Positions 45,979 to 56,839 of a stretch of DNA of 64,000 nucleotides are shown here, piece after piece; the stretch's first letter is position 1; each line of letters opens with the position of its first letter. The DNA is from Acidiphilium multivorum AIU301 (GTDB lineage Bacteria; Pseudomonadota; Alphaproteobacteria; Acetobacterales; Acetobacteraceae). The position numbers were made by a program, and so were the translations under genes. The notes under the pieces are model-generated. The model worked only from the letters and a program-made list of their open reading frames with translations. It searched no databases and was not told where the DNA came from. The stretch is taken from positions 2,605,001-2,669,000 of the forward strand of contig NC_015186.1 in assembly GCF_000202835.1 (NCBI RefSeq). Reading direction: 5' to 3'.

Positions 45979-47375
45979 GCCATCTCCCGCGGATCGGCGA
46001 GCGCGCCGGTAATTGCCGAGGCCGCCGCCATCGCCGGCGACACCAGATGCGTGCGCCCGCCCGGCCCCTGCCGGCCCTCGAAATTCCGGTTCGAGGTGCT
46101 GGCGCATCGCTCGCCCGGCTTCAGCTTGTCGGGGTTCATGCCGAGGCACATCGAACACCCCGCCTCGCGCCATTCGAACCCGGCATCGAGAAACACCTGC
46201 GCGAGCCCCTCGGCTTCGGCCTGCGCCTTCACCAGCCCCGAGCCCGGCACCACCATGGCGCGGACATGGCCGGCGACCTTCTTCCCCCGCACGATCCCGG
46301 CGGCAACCCGCAAATCCTCGATCCGCGAATTGGTGCAGGAGCCGATGAACACCGCGTCGATCTTCGTGCCCTTCAGCGCCTGCCCCGGTGCGAGGTCCAT
46401 ATACTGCAACATCCGCTCCATCTGCGCCCGGCGGCCGGCATCCGGCTCGGCCGCGGGGTCGGGCACATGGCCGGTGATCGGCACCACCGTCTCCGGGCTG
46501 GTCCCCCAGGTCACCTGCGGCACCAGGGCGGACGCATCGATCGTCACCACCCGGTCGTACTGCGCGCCCTCGTCGGAGGCGAGCGTCCTCCAGTAGTCGA
46601 TCGCCCGCTCCAGCGCCTCGCCCTTCGGCGCGTAGGGCCGGCCGCGCACATACTCGAACGTCGTCTCGTCCGGCGCGATCAGCCCGGCCCGCGCCCCCGC
46701 CTCGATCGACATGTTGCAGACGGTCATCCGCCCGGCCATGTCGAGCGCGCGGATCGCCGCGCCGGCATATTCGATCACATGCCCGGTGCCGCCGGCGGTG
46801 CCGATCTCGCCGATGATCGCCAGCACGATGTCCTTCGCCGAGCAGCCCGGCGGCAGCGTGCCATCCACCCGCACCAGCATGTTCTTCGCCGGCTTCTGCA
46901 ACAGCGTCTGCGTCGCCAGCACGTGCTCGACCTCGGAGGTGCCGATGCCGAAGGCCAGCGCGCCCATCGCGCCATGGGTCGAGGTGTGGGAATCGCCGCA
47001 GACGATCGTCATCCCCGGCAGCGAGATCCCCTGCTCCGGCCCGATCACGTGAACGATGCCCTGCCGCGCGTCGGTCACCGGAATATAGGGCACGCCAAAG
47101 GCGGCGACATTCTGTTCGAGGGTCGCGACCTGCAGCGCGCTCTCCGGCTCGGCGATGCCGGCGGCGCGGTCCTCGGTCGGCACGTTATGGTCGGCGACCG
47201 CGATGGTCGCATCCACCCGCCGCACCTTGCGCCCGGCCATCCGCAGCCCCTCGAAGGCCTGCGGGCTGGTCACCTCATGGACGAGATGCCGGTCGATATA
47301 GAGAACCGCGGTGCCGTCCGGCATGCGATCGACGACATGCGCCGCCCAGATCTTGTCGAACAATGTCGAAGCCAT
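45975..47375 (-). CDS. leuC: 3-isopropylmalate dehydratase, large subunit
   Basis: A 466-residue aconitase-family catalytic subunit with a [4Fe-4S] cluster. Cluster cysteines lie in [18 protein letters not shown] and [11 protein letters not shown]. The substrate segment [36 protein letters not shown] and the C-terminal [10 protein letters not shown] are intact. The start has GGAGGA upstream. It leads the leuC-leuD-leuB operon and is preceded by a leader with a long inverted repeat. Confidence 0.96.
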   Translation of the reverse strand: MASTLFDKIWAAHVVDRMPDGTAVLYIDRHLVHEVTSPQAFEGLRMAGRKVRRVDATIAVADHNVPTEDRAAGIAEPESALQVATLEQNVAAFGVPYIPVTDARQGIVHVIGPEQGISLPGMTIVCGDSHTSTHGAMGALAFGIGTSEVEHVLATQTLLQKPAKNMLVRVDGTLPPGCSAKDIVLAIIGEIGTAGGTGHVIEYAGAAIRALDMAGRMTVCNMSIEAGARAGLIAPDETTFEYVRGRPYAPKGEALERAIDYWRTLASDEGAQYDRVVTIDASALVPQVTWGTSPETVVPITGHVPDPAAEPDAGRRAQMERMLQYMDLAPGQALKGTKIDAVFIGSCTNSRIEDLRVAAGIVRGKKVAGHVRAMVVPGSGLVKAQAEAEGLAQVFLDAGFEWREAGCSMCLGMNPDKLKPGERCASTSNRNFEGRQGPGGRTHLVSPAMAAASAITGALADPREMA

Positions 47376-47393
47376 GCGTGCGTCCTCCGGCTC

Positions 47394-47455
47394 AAGGTGC
47401 CGGACCGGGCGGGAATCACCCGCGCCCGACATGAGCATCACGCTCCGGACACCTT
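47394..47455 (-). promoter_or_regulatory. structured leader of leuC (long inverted repeat)
   Basis: Upstream of the leuC ATG, AAGGTGTCCGGA and TCCGGCACCTT (minus strand) can pair over 11 bp with one bulged base. They enclose a second GC-rich hairpin around GGTGATTCCCGCC. The outer arm ends about 18 nt before the start codon, near the Shine-Dalgarno. It may be an attenuator, RNA-binding site or stability element. No run of leucine codons in a leader peptide was seen. Confidence 0.4.
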
Positions 47456-47535
47456 CAAGGTTTCGGTCAGAGCGGCATCGGGCGGCAGACGCGCAAGCGC
47501 CCGCGTGATGCCCCTCCGGCTGAAACCGTGCTGCG

Positions 47536-47583
47536 CGGGCGGCGCGCCGCCCGGCGGGGATGGCAGGGGGCGCGTGGCCCCCC
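47536..47583 (-). other. GC-rich hairpins downstream of rplS
   Basis: An 18-nt perfect palindrome, CGGGCGGCGCGCCGCCCG, lies 48 nt after the rplS stop. Just before it, GGGGG/CCCCC arms form a second hairpin. Neither has a T-run. They probably mark the 3' end of the ffh-rpsP-rimM-trmD-rplS transcript, but this is inference. Confidence 0.35.
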
Positions 47584-47600
47584 GGCGCTCCCCCGGCGCG

Positions 47601-47975
47601 TCAGTCGGCGTTGGTCTCGCGCGCGGCCTCGGCGATGCGGGCGGACTTGCCGCGGCGGCCGCGCAGGTAATACAGCTTCGCCCGGCGCACCACGCCCCGG
47701 CGGGTGACGGCGATCTCGGTCACATTCGGCGAATAGAGCGGAAACACGCGCTCCACGCCCTCGCCATACGAAATCTTCCGTACGGTGAAGTTCGAGTTGA
47801 TGCCGCGATTCGACCGCGCGATGCACACGCCCTCGAACGCCTGGATGCGGGTGCGCTCGCCCTCGGTCACCCGGACCGAAACGCGGAGATTGTCGCCCGG
47901 CTTGAAGTCCGGCACGGCGCGGGCTTCCGCGAGCTTGCCGATCTGCTCGGCGTCGATGGTCTGGATCACGTTCAT
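47601..47975 (-). CDS. rplS: 50S ribosomal protein L19
   Basis: A 124-residue protein at the subunit interface. Conserved segments are [62 protein letters not shown] and the C-terminal [25 protein letters not shown]. The start with GAAAGGA upstream was chosen. It follows trmD after 27 nt as the last gene of the ffh-rplS operon. Confidence 0.97.
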   Translation of the reverse strand: MNVIQTIDAEQIGKLAEARAVPDFKPGDNLRVSVRVTEGERTRIQAFEGVCIARSNRGINSNFTVRKISYGEGVERVFPLYSPNVTEIAVTRRGVVRRAKLYYLRGRRGKSARIAEAARETNAD

Positions 47976-48002
47976 GTCTGGCATCCTTTCGGGGGAGTTC
48001 AT

Positions 48003-48707
48003 TTACGGAAGAGCCGGCTGGCTGGCAATGTGCCGGGCCCATAGATCTGGTCTGCGCCGCCTTGTCACGGCCTCGGCCTCGGCGCGGCGCCAGGCGGCGA
48101 TGGCGGCATGATGGCCGGAGAGCAGCGCCTCCGGCACCGCCCGCCCCTGCCACACGGCCGGGCGGGTATAATGCGGATATTCGAGCAGCGTGCCGTCCGA
48201 GAAGCTTTCCTCCTCGGCGCTCTCCGCCGCCCCCATCACGCCCGGCAGCAGGCGGATGGTGGCATCGAGCAGCGCGAGCGCCGCGATCTCGCCGCCCGAG
48301 AGCACGAAATCGCCAAGGCTGATCTCCTCCGCCTCGTTGGCGTCGAGGGCGCGCTGGTCGAACCCCTCGAACCGGCCGCAGAGCAGCACGGCACCCGGCC
48401 CTTCGGCGAGCCGGCGGATGCGCGCCTGGGTCAGCGGCGCGCCGCGCGGCGTCAGCGCGATCAACGGTCGCCCGTCCCGCGCCTGGCCGATCGCGGCATC
48501 CAGCACGTCCGGCCGCAGCACCATGCCCGCGCCGCCGCCGAACGGCGTGTCGTCCACCGCGCGATGCCGGCCGAGGCCGAAATCGCGCAGGTTCACGCAG
48601 TCCAGCGCCCAGATGCCCGTCTCCAGCGCGCGTCCGGCCAGCGACTGGCCGAGCGGCCCCGGAAACATCTCGGGGAACAGGGTGATGATCGTGGCGCGGA
48701 AGCTCAT
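48003..48707 (-). CDS. trmD: tRNA (guanine-N1)-methyltransferase
   Basis: A 234-residue SPOUT methyltransferase that makes m1G37 in tRNAs. [14 protein letters not shown] opens the protein, [18 protein letters not shown] is the tRNA/SAM segment, [28 protein letters not shown] is the SAM-binding knot, and [26 protein letters not shown] is the C-terminal signature. It overlaps rimM by 4 nt. Confidence 0.96.
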   Translation of the reverse strand: MSFRATIITLFPEMFPGPLGQSLAGRALETGIWALDCVNLRDFGLGRHRAVDDTPFGGGAGMVLRPDVLDAAIGQARDGRPLIALTPRGAPLTQARIRRLAEGPGAVLLCGRFEGFDQRALDANEAEEISLGDFVLSGGEIAALALLDATIRLLPGVMGAAESAEEESFSDGTLLEYPHYTRPAVWQGRAVPEALLSGHHAAIAAWRRAEAEAVTRRRRPDLWARHIASQPALP

Positions 48708-49213
48708 TCCCGCATCTCCACCTCGACCGGCCGCACCACCACGGCGCGGCCGCCCGGCAGGTCGATCTCCGGCACCACCGCGCGGGTGAAGGGCAGCAGC
48801 GAGCCGTCGGAGAGTTCGATGCTCGCGCCGGCGCCGAAATCATGCACCGCGCGGATCGTGCCGAGTGCCGCCCCATCCGGCCCCACCGCGTGCAGCCCGA
48901 TGAGGTCGGCGAAGTAGAATTCGTCCTCGTCCTCGGGCGGCGGCAGGTCGGCCCGGCGCACATAGAGCCGAAGATTGGTCAGCTTCGCCGCCGCATCGCG
49001 GTCGGCGATCGCGGCGGCCTCGTCGCCCTCGCCGATGGTGACGCGCGCGATCCCCGCCCCGGTCCAGGCCAGCCCGACCCGCCGGCCGCGCTCGTCGCGC
49101 AACGGCAGCTCGGCCAGCCCCTCCGGGTCCGGCGAATAGGTGGTGACATGCACGGCCCCGCGCACACCGTGGGGCCGGCCGATCACGCCCATCAGGATCA
49201 GGCGATCATCCAT
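48704..49213 (-). CDS. rimM: 16S rRNA processing protein RimM
   Basis: A 169-residue 30S maturation factor. The N-terminal RimM domain starts [32 protein letters not shown]. The PRC-barrel domain (about residues 95-169) contains [37 protein letters not shown] and the terminal [20 protein letters not shown]. It lies between rpsP and trmD, overlapping trmD by 4 nt. Confidence 0.94.
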   Translation of the reverse strand: MDDRLILMGVIGRPHGVRGAVHVTTYSPDPEGLAELPLRDERGRRVGLAWTGAGIARVTIGEGDEAAAIADRDAAAKLTNLRLYVRRADLPPPEDEDEFYFADLIGLHAVGPDGAALGTIRAVHDFGAGASIELSDGSLLPFTRAVVPEIDLPGGRAVVVRPVEVEMRE

Positions 49214-49228
49214 CGCTCAGCCGCGAAA

Positions 49229-49573
49229 TCAGGCCTCGGCGGCCTTGGCGCGCTCGGCGGCGCGCTCCTGCGCCTTCTTCTTCGGCGCGGACTGCACGGG
49301 CTGCTCGCGGAACGCCGGCATCGGCGCGAGGCCGGCCTTGCCGATGAAACGGGCGACGCGGTCGGTCGCCTGCGCGCCCTGGCTCAGCCAGTGCGTCACG
49401 CGATCGGTCACGAGGCGGATGCGATCCTCGTGATCGGCCGGCAGCATCGGGTTGTAGGTGCCGATCCGCTCGATGAACTTGCCATCGCGCGGGCTGCGCG
49501 AGTCGGCGACGACGATGTGGTAGAACGGCCGCTTCTTCGCACCCGCGCGGGCCAGTCTGATCTTCAACGACAT
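49229..49573 (-). CDS. rpsP: 30S ribosomal protein S16
   Basis: A 114-residue ribosomal protein. [41 protein letters not shown] is the S16 core and [20 protein letters not shown] follows. The C-terminus is extended with a Lys/Ala-rich tail ([17 protein letters not shown]), common in Alphaproteobacteria. It is separated from ffh by a 155-nt gap filled mostly with tandem hairpin repeats. Confidence 0.97.
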   Translation of the reverse strand: MSLKIRLARAGAKKRPFYHIVVADSRSPRDGKFIERIGTYNPMLPADHEDRIRLVTDRVTHWLSQGAQATDRVARFIGKAGLAPMPAFREQPVQSAPKKKAQERAAERAKAAEA

Positions 49574-49623
49574 TCCATTGTCTCCTGGTCAGTAGTCTCG
49601 ATGGCGGCCAGCCCGGCCGCCGT

Positions 49624-49728
49624 GGTTTCAGAACGGGCCGAAGCCCGTCGTTTTTCAGTCCGGGCCGAAACCCGCGGTCTCAAAACGAGCAAAAACCCGT
49701 GGTCTCGAAACGGGCGCAAGCCCGGGTC

Positions 49729-49747
<19 letters not shown>
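49624..49747. repeat. tandem array of five hairpin repeats between ffh and rpsP
   Basis: Five head-to-tail units of 26, 26, 25, 24 and 23 nt each begin GGTYTCRRAAC or similar and carry a CGGGC...GCCCG hairpin. In the transcribed strand the first unit folds as ACGGGC-TTCG-GCCCGT, a very stable UUCG tetraloop; another also has TTCG, and the middle unit is degraded. The last unit runs into the ffh coding region and supplies its final codons. A further 7-bp hairpin (49603-49621) lies just beside the array. Confidence 0.8.
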
Positions 49748-51102
<1,355 letters not shown>

Positions 51103-51270
51103 CGCAACCCGCTCCATCAACGAAAAACGCGCCGCGGTGCGAAACTCGCAGCGCGACGGCTCTATTCCGCTCCGCCTATGGCCGAATTTGCCGCCGCTGG
51201 CAAGCGCGTCCCCAAACGAAAGCGGCGGAGCCAGTGGCCCCGCCGCCGGATCGTCCCGCGTTCGCCCGGC

Positions 51271-52689
51271 TTACTTGCCGAGCGACTGCACGATCTCCTC
51301 GGTCATCTTCTTCGCGTCGCCGAACAGCATCATCGTGTTGTCGCGGAAGAACAGCTCGTTCTCCACGCCGGCATAGCCCGAGGCCATCGAGCGCTTGACG
51401 AACAGCACCGTCTTCGCCTTGTCGACCTCGAGGATCGGCATGCCGTAGATCGGGCTCGACGAATTGGTCTTCGCCGCCGGGTTGGTCACGTCGTTCGCGC
51501 CGATCACGTAGACCACGTCGGCGGTCGAGAACTCGTTGTTGATCTCCTCGAGTTCGAACACCTCGTCATACGGCACCTGCGCCTCGGCGAGCAGCACGTT
51601 CATGTGCCCCGGCATGCGGCCGGCGACCGGATGGATCGCGTATTTCACCTCGACGCCCGCCTCCTTCAGCAGGTCGGACATCTCGCGCACCGCGTGCTGC
51701 GCCTGGGCCACCGCCATGCCGTAGCCCGGCACGATGATCACCTTCGAGGCGTTGCTCATGATGAAGCTCGCATCCTCGGCCGAGCCGATCTTCACCGCCT
51801 TGTCGCCGGCGGCCCCCGCGGGGCCGGCCGCGGCGGCGGCATCGGTGCCGAAGCCGCCGAGCAGCACGTTGAGGATCGAGCGGTTCATCCCCTTGCACAT
51901 GATGTAGGAGAGAATCGCACCCGACGAGCCGACCAGCGCGCCGGTCACGATCAGCGCGATGTTGCTGATGGTGAAGCCGATGCCCGCCGCCGCCCAGCCG
52001 GAATAGGAGTTCAGCATCGAGATCACCACCGGCATGTCCGCACCGCCGATCGGGATGATCAGCAGCACGCCAAGCGCGAGCGCGAGGGCCGCGATGATCC
52101 AGAACAGCACCTGCGAGCCGCCCGAGGCGACGAAGGCGATGATCAGCACCACGAGCAGGATGCCGAGGCCGAGATTGAGCTTGTGCTGGCCGGGGAAGTT
52201 GATCGGCGCGCCGCTCATCAGCGCCTGCAGCTTGGCGAAGGCGATGACCGCGCCGGTGAAGGTGATGGCGCCGATCGACAGGCCGAGCGACATCTCGATG
52301 AGGCTTTCGAGATGCAGGTGCCCCGGCGTGCCGATGCCGAAGCTCTGCGGCGCGTTCAGCGCCGAGGCGGCGACGAACACCGCGGCAAGCCCCACCAGCG
52401 AGTGGAACGCGGCGACGAGCTGCGGCAGCGCGGTCATGTTGACCCGCCGCGCCACCACCGCGCCGATCGCGCCGCCGATGACGACGCCGAGCACGATGAG
52501 CCCCACGCCCGAGAGCAGCATCGCCGGATGCGCCAGCGTCGCCAGCGCGGCGATCGCCATGCCGGCCATGCCGAGCAGGTTGCCGCGCCGCGCGGTCTCG
52601 GGATGCGAAAGCCCGCGCAGGGCCAGGATGAACAGGACGGCCGCCACCAGATAGGCGAGCGTGATCCCCGGATCGGATGCGTAATTCAT
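51271..52689 (-). CDS. pntB: NAD(P) transhydrogenase subunit beta
   Basis: A 472-residue proton-pumping transhydrogenase subunit. About nine membrane helices span residues 1-260. The NADP(H)-binding dIII domain is at the C-terminus (IIVPGYGMAVAQAQHAVREMSDLLKEAGVEVKYAIHPVAGRMPGHMNVLLAEAQVPYDEVFELEEIN, then VIGANDVTNPAA). It couples proton import to NADPH formation. It is the last gene of pntAA-pntAB-pntB. Confidence 0.96.
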   Translation of the reverse strand: MNYASDPGITLAYLVAAVLFILALRGLSHPETARRGNLLGMAGMAIAALATLAHPAMLLSGVGLIVLGVVIGGAIGAVVARRVNMTALPQLVAAFHSLVGLAAVFVAASALNAPQSFGIGTPGHLHLESLIEMSLGLSIGAITFTGAVIAFAKLQALMSGAPINFPGQHKLNLGLGILLVVLIIAFVASGGSQVLFWIIAALALALGVLLIIPIGGADMPVVISMLNSYSGWAAAGIGFTISNIALIVTGALVGSSGAILSYIMCKGMNRSILNVLLGGFGTDAAAAAGPAGAAGDKAVKIGSAEDASFIMSNASKVIIVPGYGMAVAQAQHAVREMSDLLKEAGVEVKYAIHPVAGRMPGHMNVLLAEAQVPYDEVFELEEINNEFSTADVVYVIGANDVTNPAAKTNSSSPIYGMPILEVDKAKTVLFVKRSMASGYAGVENELFFRDNTMMLFGDAKKMTEEIVQSLGK

Positions 52690-52702
52690 TGTCGCGCCGC
52701 CC

Positions 52703-53098
52703 TTACTTCGCTTTTTTCTTGAACATGGCCAGCATGCGCTGGGTCACGAGGAAGCCGCCCACGATGTTCACGCTGGCCAGCAGCACCGCGATGAAGCCGA
52801 AGGCATGCGCGGCATAGCCGCCCTTCAGCCCTGTCGCGAGCATCGCGCCGACGATGATCACCGACGAGATGGCGTTGGTCACCGCCAGCAGCGGCGAGTG
52901 CAGCGCCGGGGTGACGCTCCAGATCACGTAATAGCCGACGAACACCGCCATCACGAAAATGGCGAACAGGTCGATCAGCGGGGCGCCGTGCGGCGCGTGC
53001 GCCGCCGCCTGGGCGGCGAAGCCGGCGGCGTTCTGCGCCAGCACGGTGGCCTTGTGCGCGAGCGCGTCGGCCTGGTCCGCGAGTTGTGCAGGGGTCAT
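52703..53098 (-). CDS. pntAB: NAD(P) transhydrogenase subunit alpha part 2
   Basis: A 131-residue membrane subunit. After a 50-residue Ala/Gln/His-rich N-terminus come three helices with the conserved [50 protein letters not shown] ends it. The ATG used has AGGAG upstream. The separate gene for this part is typical of Alphaproteobacteria. Confidence 0.95.
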   Translation of the reverse strand: MTPAQLADQADALAHKATVLAQNAAGFAAQAAAHAPHGAPLIDLFAIFVMAVFVGYYVIWSVTPALHSPLLAVTNAISSVIIVGAMLATGLKGGYAAHAFGFIAVLLASVNIVGGFLVTQRMLAMFKKKAK

Positions 53099-53108
53099 GA
53101 TGTGGCTC

Positions 53109-54248
53109 CTAGGCAGCTGCTTGCGGCTGGAAGTTCGGATGAACGACGGCGCCATCCCGCGTGAGCAGGACGCCCTTCACGATATCGTCGTCGGCGGGCA
53201 GTTTCGGCCGCCCGGCCTCCTTGTCCCAGAACCCGGTGAGGAAGGTCGAGAGGTTGCGCGCATAGAGCGTGCTGGCGGCGACGCCGATGCGCGACGGCCA
53301 GTTCCTGTGCCCGAGCACGATCACGCCGTTCTCCGTCACGATCCGCTCGCCCGGCACCGTCGCCTCGCAGTTGCCGCCGGCATCCGCCGCGATATCGACG
53401 ATCACGCTACCCATCCGCATCTTCGCCACCGCGTCGGCGGTGACGATGGTCGGCGCCTTGCGCCCCATCACCAGCGCGGTGCAGATGACGATGTCGTTCT
53501 TCGCCACCGTCTCGGCGATCAGCGCCGCCTGCTTGGCGCGGAACTCCGCACTCATCTCCTTCGCGTAGGCGCCGGTCTGCGCCTTGCTCTCCTCGTCCTC
53601 GACGCCGACGAAGGTCGCGCCGAGCGACTTGATCTCCTCCTTCGCCGCCGGCCGCACGTCGGTCGCCGAGACGATGGCGCCGAGCCGGCGGGCGGTGGCG
53701 ATCGCCTGCAGCCCGGCAACCCCGGCGCCGACCACGAACACGCGCGCCGGCGGCACGGTGCCGGCCGCCGTCATCATCATCGCGAAGCCGCGCGGAAACG
53801 CCTCCGCCGCCTCGATCACGGCGCGATAGCCGGCGAGATTCGCCTGGCTCGACAGCACGTCCATCGACTGCGCGCGGGTGATGCGCGGCAGCAGCTCCAT
53901 CGAGCAGGCGTCGATCCCGGCCTTGGCATAGGCCTGCACCCGCTCCTGGTTCCCCATCGCGCCGAGCGTGCCGACCAGCAGCGCGCCGCGCTCGATCTGC
54001 GCCAGAATCTCGTCCCCGGGCGGCTGCACCGTGAACACGATGCCGGCCCCCTTCAGTGCCGAGGCCGCATCCGGCGCGATCTCCGCGCCGGCCTCGCGCA
54101 GCGCCGCGTCGGAGACCGAGGCCCGCTCGCCGGCCCCCGCCTCGATCACCACGTCGAGCCCGAGGGCCTTCAGCTTCTTGATCGAATCCGGCACCGCGGC
54201 GACGCGGGTCTCGCCCGGCAGACGCTCTTTCAACACCGCAAGACGCAT
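53109..54248 (-). CDS. pntAA: NAD(P) transhydrogenase subunit alpha part 1
   Basis: A 379-residue soluble NAD(H)-binding dI subunit. It starts [17 protein letters not shown] as in alanine dehydrogenase/PntA proteins. The catalytic loop is [32 protein letters not shown], the NAD fold [21 protein letters not shown], and [16 protein letters not shown] follows. In-frame ATGs one and three codons upstream are equally possible, with AAGGGA nearby. It is the first gene of the operon, divergent from the ClpP homologue. Confidence 0.94.
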   Translation of the reverse strand: MRLAVLKERLPGETRVAAVPDSIKKLKALGLDVVIEAGAGERASVSDAALREAGAEIAPDAASALKGAGIVFTVQPPGDEILAQIERGALLVGTLGAMGNQERVQAYAKAGIDACSMELLPRITRAQSMDVLSSQANLAGYRAVIEAAEAFPRGFAMMMTAAGTVPPARVFVVGAGVAGLQAIATARRLGAIVSATDVRPAAKEEIKSLGATFVGVEDEESKAQTGAYAKEMSAEFRAKQAALIAETVAKNDIVICTALVMGRKAPTIVTADAVAKMRMGSVIVDIAADAGGNCEATVPGERIVTENGVIVLGHRNWPSRIGVAASTLYARNLSTFLTGFWDKEAGRPKLPADDDIVKGVLLTRDGAVVHPNFQPQAAA

Positions 54249-54480
54249 CATATCCATCCCTTCGTTCAACACCGCGCAACGATCGTGCGCCCCGGCGTCC
54301 GAAATATTGTGTCGCACCGCACCATTCAAAGCAGCAATTATGCCACAGATGTGATAACGGTCCCGCAATCTCGCACCATGCGCGGGCCGCGCTGTCAAGA
54401 CGGCACCCATGCGCGCCCGATCGTCTCGACAGGGGGACCCGCATACCCCACAATAGTGCGACTGGTTCTGAGGAGTAGGC

Positions 54481-55131
54481 ATGACAAGCGACATGAGCAA
54501 CAGGCTCGCCCCCCGCGCCGATGACGAGGACGCCCCCGAGAAGGAGGCGCCCGAGGCCGCCAAGGCCGGCAAGGTCGGGCCCGAACTCGAAAACCGTCTG
54601 TTCAAGCAGCGCAAGGTGCTGATCTTCGGCGAGATCCACGACCGCATCGCCCGCGCCGTCACCGGCCAGCTCCTCGCCCTCGCCGGCGCGAGCGACGAGC
54701 CGATCGACGTGTTCGTCAACTCGCCGGGCGGCCATGTCGAGAGCGGCGACACGATCCATGACGTGATCCGCTTCGTCGACGCCACCGCGCCGGTGCGGAT
54801 GATCGGCACCGGCTGGGTCGCCAGCGCCGGCGCGCTGATCTACCTCGCCGGCCACAAGGACCGCCGCTTCTGCCTGCCCAACACGCGCTTCCTGCTGCAC
54901 CAGCCGATGGGCGGCGTGCGCGGCCCGGCGACCGATATCGACATCGAGGCCCGCGAGATCATCAAGATGCGCGAGCGGATCAACCGCATCATCGCCCGCG
55001 AGACCGGGCAGGACTACGCCCGCGTCGAGAAGGATACCGACCGCAACTACTGGATGGGCGCGGAGGAGGCGATCGCCTACGGCATGGTCAGCCGCGTCGT
55101 GCAGACCATGAAGGATCTGGACGCCGCCTGA
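54481..55131 (+). CDS. ClpP-like serine protease with Asn at the catalytic Asp position
   Basis: A 216-residue ClpP homologue. The nucleophile is S115 in GWVASAGALIYLAG and the His is H140 in FLLHQPMGGVRG. Aligned by the DTxR block to E. coli ClpP D171, this protein has N189 (DTDRNYWMGAEEAIAYG), so the triad reads Ser-His-Asn. The first 35 residues are acidic and Ala/Glu-rich instead of a normal propeptide. No clpX or tig is adjacent; it stands alone, divergent from pntAA. It is probably a secondary ClpP (ClpP2-like) that may be weakly active or modulatory. GAGGAG precedes the ATG. Confidence 0.86.
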   Translation: MTSDMSNRLAPRADDEDAPEKEAPEAAKAGKVGPELENRLFKQRKVLIFGEIHDRIARAVTGQLLALAGASDEPIDVFVNSPGGHVESGDTIHDVIRFVDATAPVRMIGTGWVASAGALIYLAGHKDRRFCLPNTRFLLHQPMGGVRGPATDIDIEAREIIKMRERINRIIARETGQDYARVEKDTDRNYWMGAEEAIAYGMVSRVVQTMKDLDAA

Positions 55132-55151
55132 TCCCCCCGGCGGCCGCGGCG

Positions 55152-56063
55152 TCAGCCGTGGCCGTCCTCCGGCGGGGACTCGCGCAGCAGGGCGAGCAGC
55201 GCCGCCGCGGCCCTGGTGCGCGTGCGGTCCTGGTGCTGGACCGCGAAATAGGTCCGCCGCGGCAGCTTCACCGGCACCTCCACCACCTTGCCCGCGGCCA
55301 GCGCATCGGCGCAGACCAGCTCGGAGAGGATCGTCGCCCCGGCGCCGCCGCTCACCGCCGTCAGCACCGAATTGTTCGCCGGCAGCTCGATCGCCACATC
55401 GACCGCCGCATGGTCGATCCCGAGCCCGGCCAGCGCCTCGAAGAGCACCGCCCGCGTCCCCGACCCGTCCTCGCGCAGCACCCAGCTGCCGGAGGCGAGC
55501 TCCGCCGGCCGCAGCGCGCGCCGCTTCGCCCAGGGATGACCGGGGGCGACCACCATGACCAGCCGGTCCTGCGCGATCGGCTCGGCGGCGAGCCGCGGCT
55601 GGATCAGCGTATCGCCCGGCCCCTCGACGAAGCCGAGCTCGACATCCCCTTCCAGGATCGCGCGCGCCACCTCGGCCGAATTGCCGATCGAGACCGCGAG
55701 CCCGATGCCCGGATAGGCCTGCCGGAAGGCGACGAGGCGCAGCGGCAGGAAGTGGTTGGCGATGGTCTGGCTGGCCTTGATCGCCAGCCGCCCGCGCGCG
55801 AGGCCGGCGATCTCGCGCATCGTCAGCGCCGCCTGCTCCGTCCGGTTCAGGATCGCCCGCGCCTCGGTGAAGAACACGCGGCCCGCCTCGGTCAGCGCGA
55901 TGCCGCGGCCGACCCGGTGGAACAGCCTGGTGCCGAATTCACGCTCCAGTGCCGCCACCGCCCCCGAGGCGGCGGACTGGGTGAGCCCCAGCGCCTCGGC
56001 GGCCCGTGTCACATGCTCGCGTTCGGCGACCGCGATGAAGATCCGCAACTGATCGAGGGTCAT
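55152..56063 (-). CDS. LysR family transcriptional regulator
   Basis: A 303-residue regulator. The winged HTH is MTLDQLRIFIAVAEREHVTRAAEALGLTQSAASGAVAALEREFGTRLFHRVGRGIALTEAG, and the effector-binding domain covers about residues 90-295. The LTQSAASGAV helix resembles CysB/CbbR-like members that respond to small metabolites. It is divergent from the SRPBCC gene across about 158 nt, a common arrangement for a LysR regulator and its target. The inducer is unknown. Confidence 0.92.
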   Translation of the reverse strand: MTLDQLRIFIAVAEREHVTRAAEALGLTQSAASGAVAALEREFGTRLFHRVGRGIALTEAGRVFFTEARAILNRTEQAALTMREIAGLARGRLAIKASQTIANHFLPLRLVAFRQAYPGIGLAVSIGNSAEVARAILEGDVELGFVEGPGDTLIQPRLAAEPIAQDRLVMVVAPGHPWAKRRALRPAELASGSWVLREDGSGTRAVLFEALAGLGIDHAAVDVAIELPANNSVLTAVSGGAGATILSELVCADALAAGKVVEVPVKLPRRTYFAVQHQDRTRTRAAAALLALLRESPPEDGHG

Positions 56064-56221
56064 CCTGAACCGGCCTCGTCAGGGCAGCCTCGTCCGAACG
56101 ACGTTCGCCCAGAAGCCCGTGCCCGCTAAATTTTCATACGCACGCAAAACTATGGCATAGAGCGATCCATGCATGTAAACGCATAGGACCGGCTTCACCG
56201 GACCGTCAACAGGAGGAACAC

Positions 56222-56767
56222 TTGAAAGCACCGATCTTGCGCCGCGCCGTCCTCGTCGCGCTGCCGCTGACCCTGCTCGCCGCCGTCGCTCCCGCCCAGG
56301 CGAAAGCCCCCGTGCTGCACGTGACGAAAAGCGTCGTCATCAAGGCGCCGGCCGCGAAGGTGTGGTCGATCGTGCATGATTTCGGCAAGCTGACCTGGGT
56401 TCCCGCCGTCAAGACCAGCAAGGCCGACAAGGGCAACCACCCCGGCTCGGTGCGCCATCTCGACCTCGGCGGCCCGGTGCTGACCGAACAGCTCATCCGG
56501 TATGACGCCCGGCACATGACCTACACCTATGAAATCCAGCACACCGCCAACAACATGAAGATCCTGCCGGTGCGCGACTATGTCTCGACGATTTCGGTGC
56601 ACCGGCTCGGCGCGAACGAGACCCGCCTCGTCTGGAGCGGCCATTTCCGCCGCCTCGATCTCTCCGCCCATCCGAAGAAGGGCGAGGACAACGCCGCCGC
56701 GATCAAGGCGATTTCCGGGATCTACGAATCAGGGCTTGCCAACGCGGCAAAGCTCGCCGCACAATAA
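56222..56767 (+). CDS. exported SRPBCC (polyketide cyclase/START-like) family protein
   Basis: A 181-residue protein with a signal peptide (KAPILRRAVLVALPLTLLAAVAPAQAKA, cleavage probably after AQA) and a Bet v1/START-like fold (about 32-178: VIKAPAAKVWSIVHDFGKLTWVPAVKTSK, then RLVWSGHF). The domain binds hydrophobic ligands; the ligand here is unknown. The start is TTG with an ideal AGGAGG 5 nt upstream, so the TTG is convincing. It is the likely target of the divergent LysR regulator. A periplasmic location is inferred. Confidence 0.82.
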   Translation: MKAPILRRAVLVALPLTLLAAVAPAQAKAPVLHVTKSVVIKAPAAKVWSIVHDFGKLTWVPAVKTSKADKGNHPGSVRHLDLGGPVLTEQLIRYDARHMTYTYEIQHTANNMKILPVRDYVSTISVHRLGANETRLVWSGHFRRLDLSAHPKKGEDNAAAIKAISGIYESGLANAAKLAAQ

Positions 56768-56784
56768 ATATTGCAAACCGACTA

Positions 56785-56807
56785 GGCCGGCGGTTCGACC
56801 GCCGGCC
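56785..56807. terminator. perfect 10-bp hairpin between the SRPBCC and gntR genes
   Basis: GGCCGGCGGT and ACCGCCGGCC pair perfectly with a TCG loop, 18 nt after the SRPBCC stop and 32 nt before the next ATG. There is no T-run, so it is either a weak terminator or a structure that reduces read-through into gntR. Confidence 0.45.
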
Positions 56808-56839
56808 CGACAATCAAGAGGAAGCGCCGGGCAGAACGG

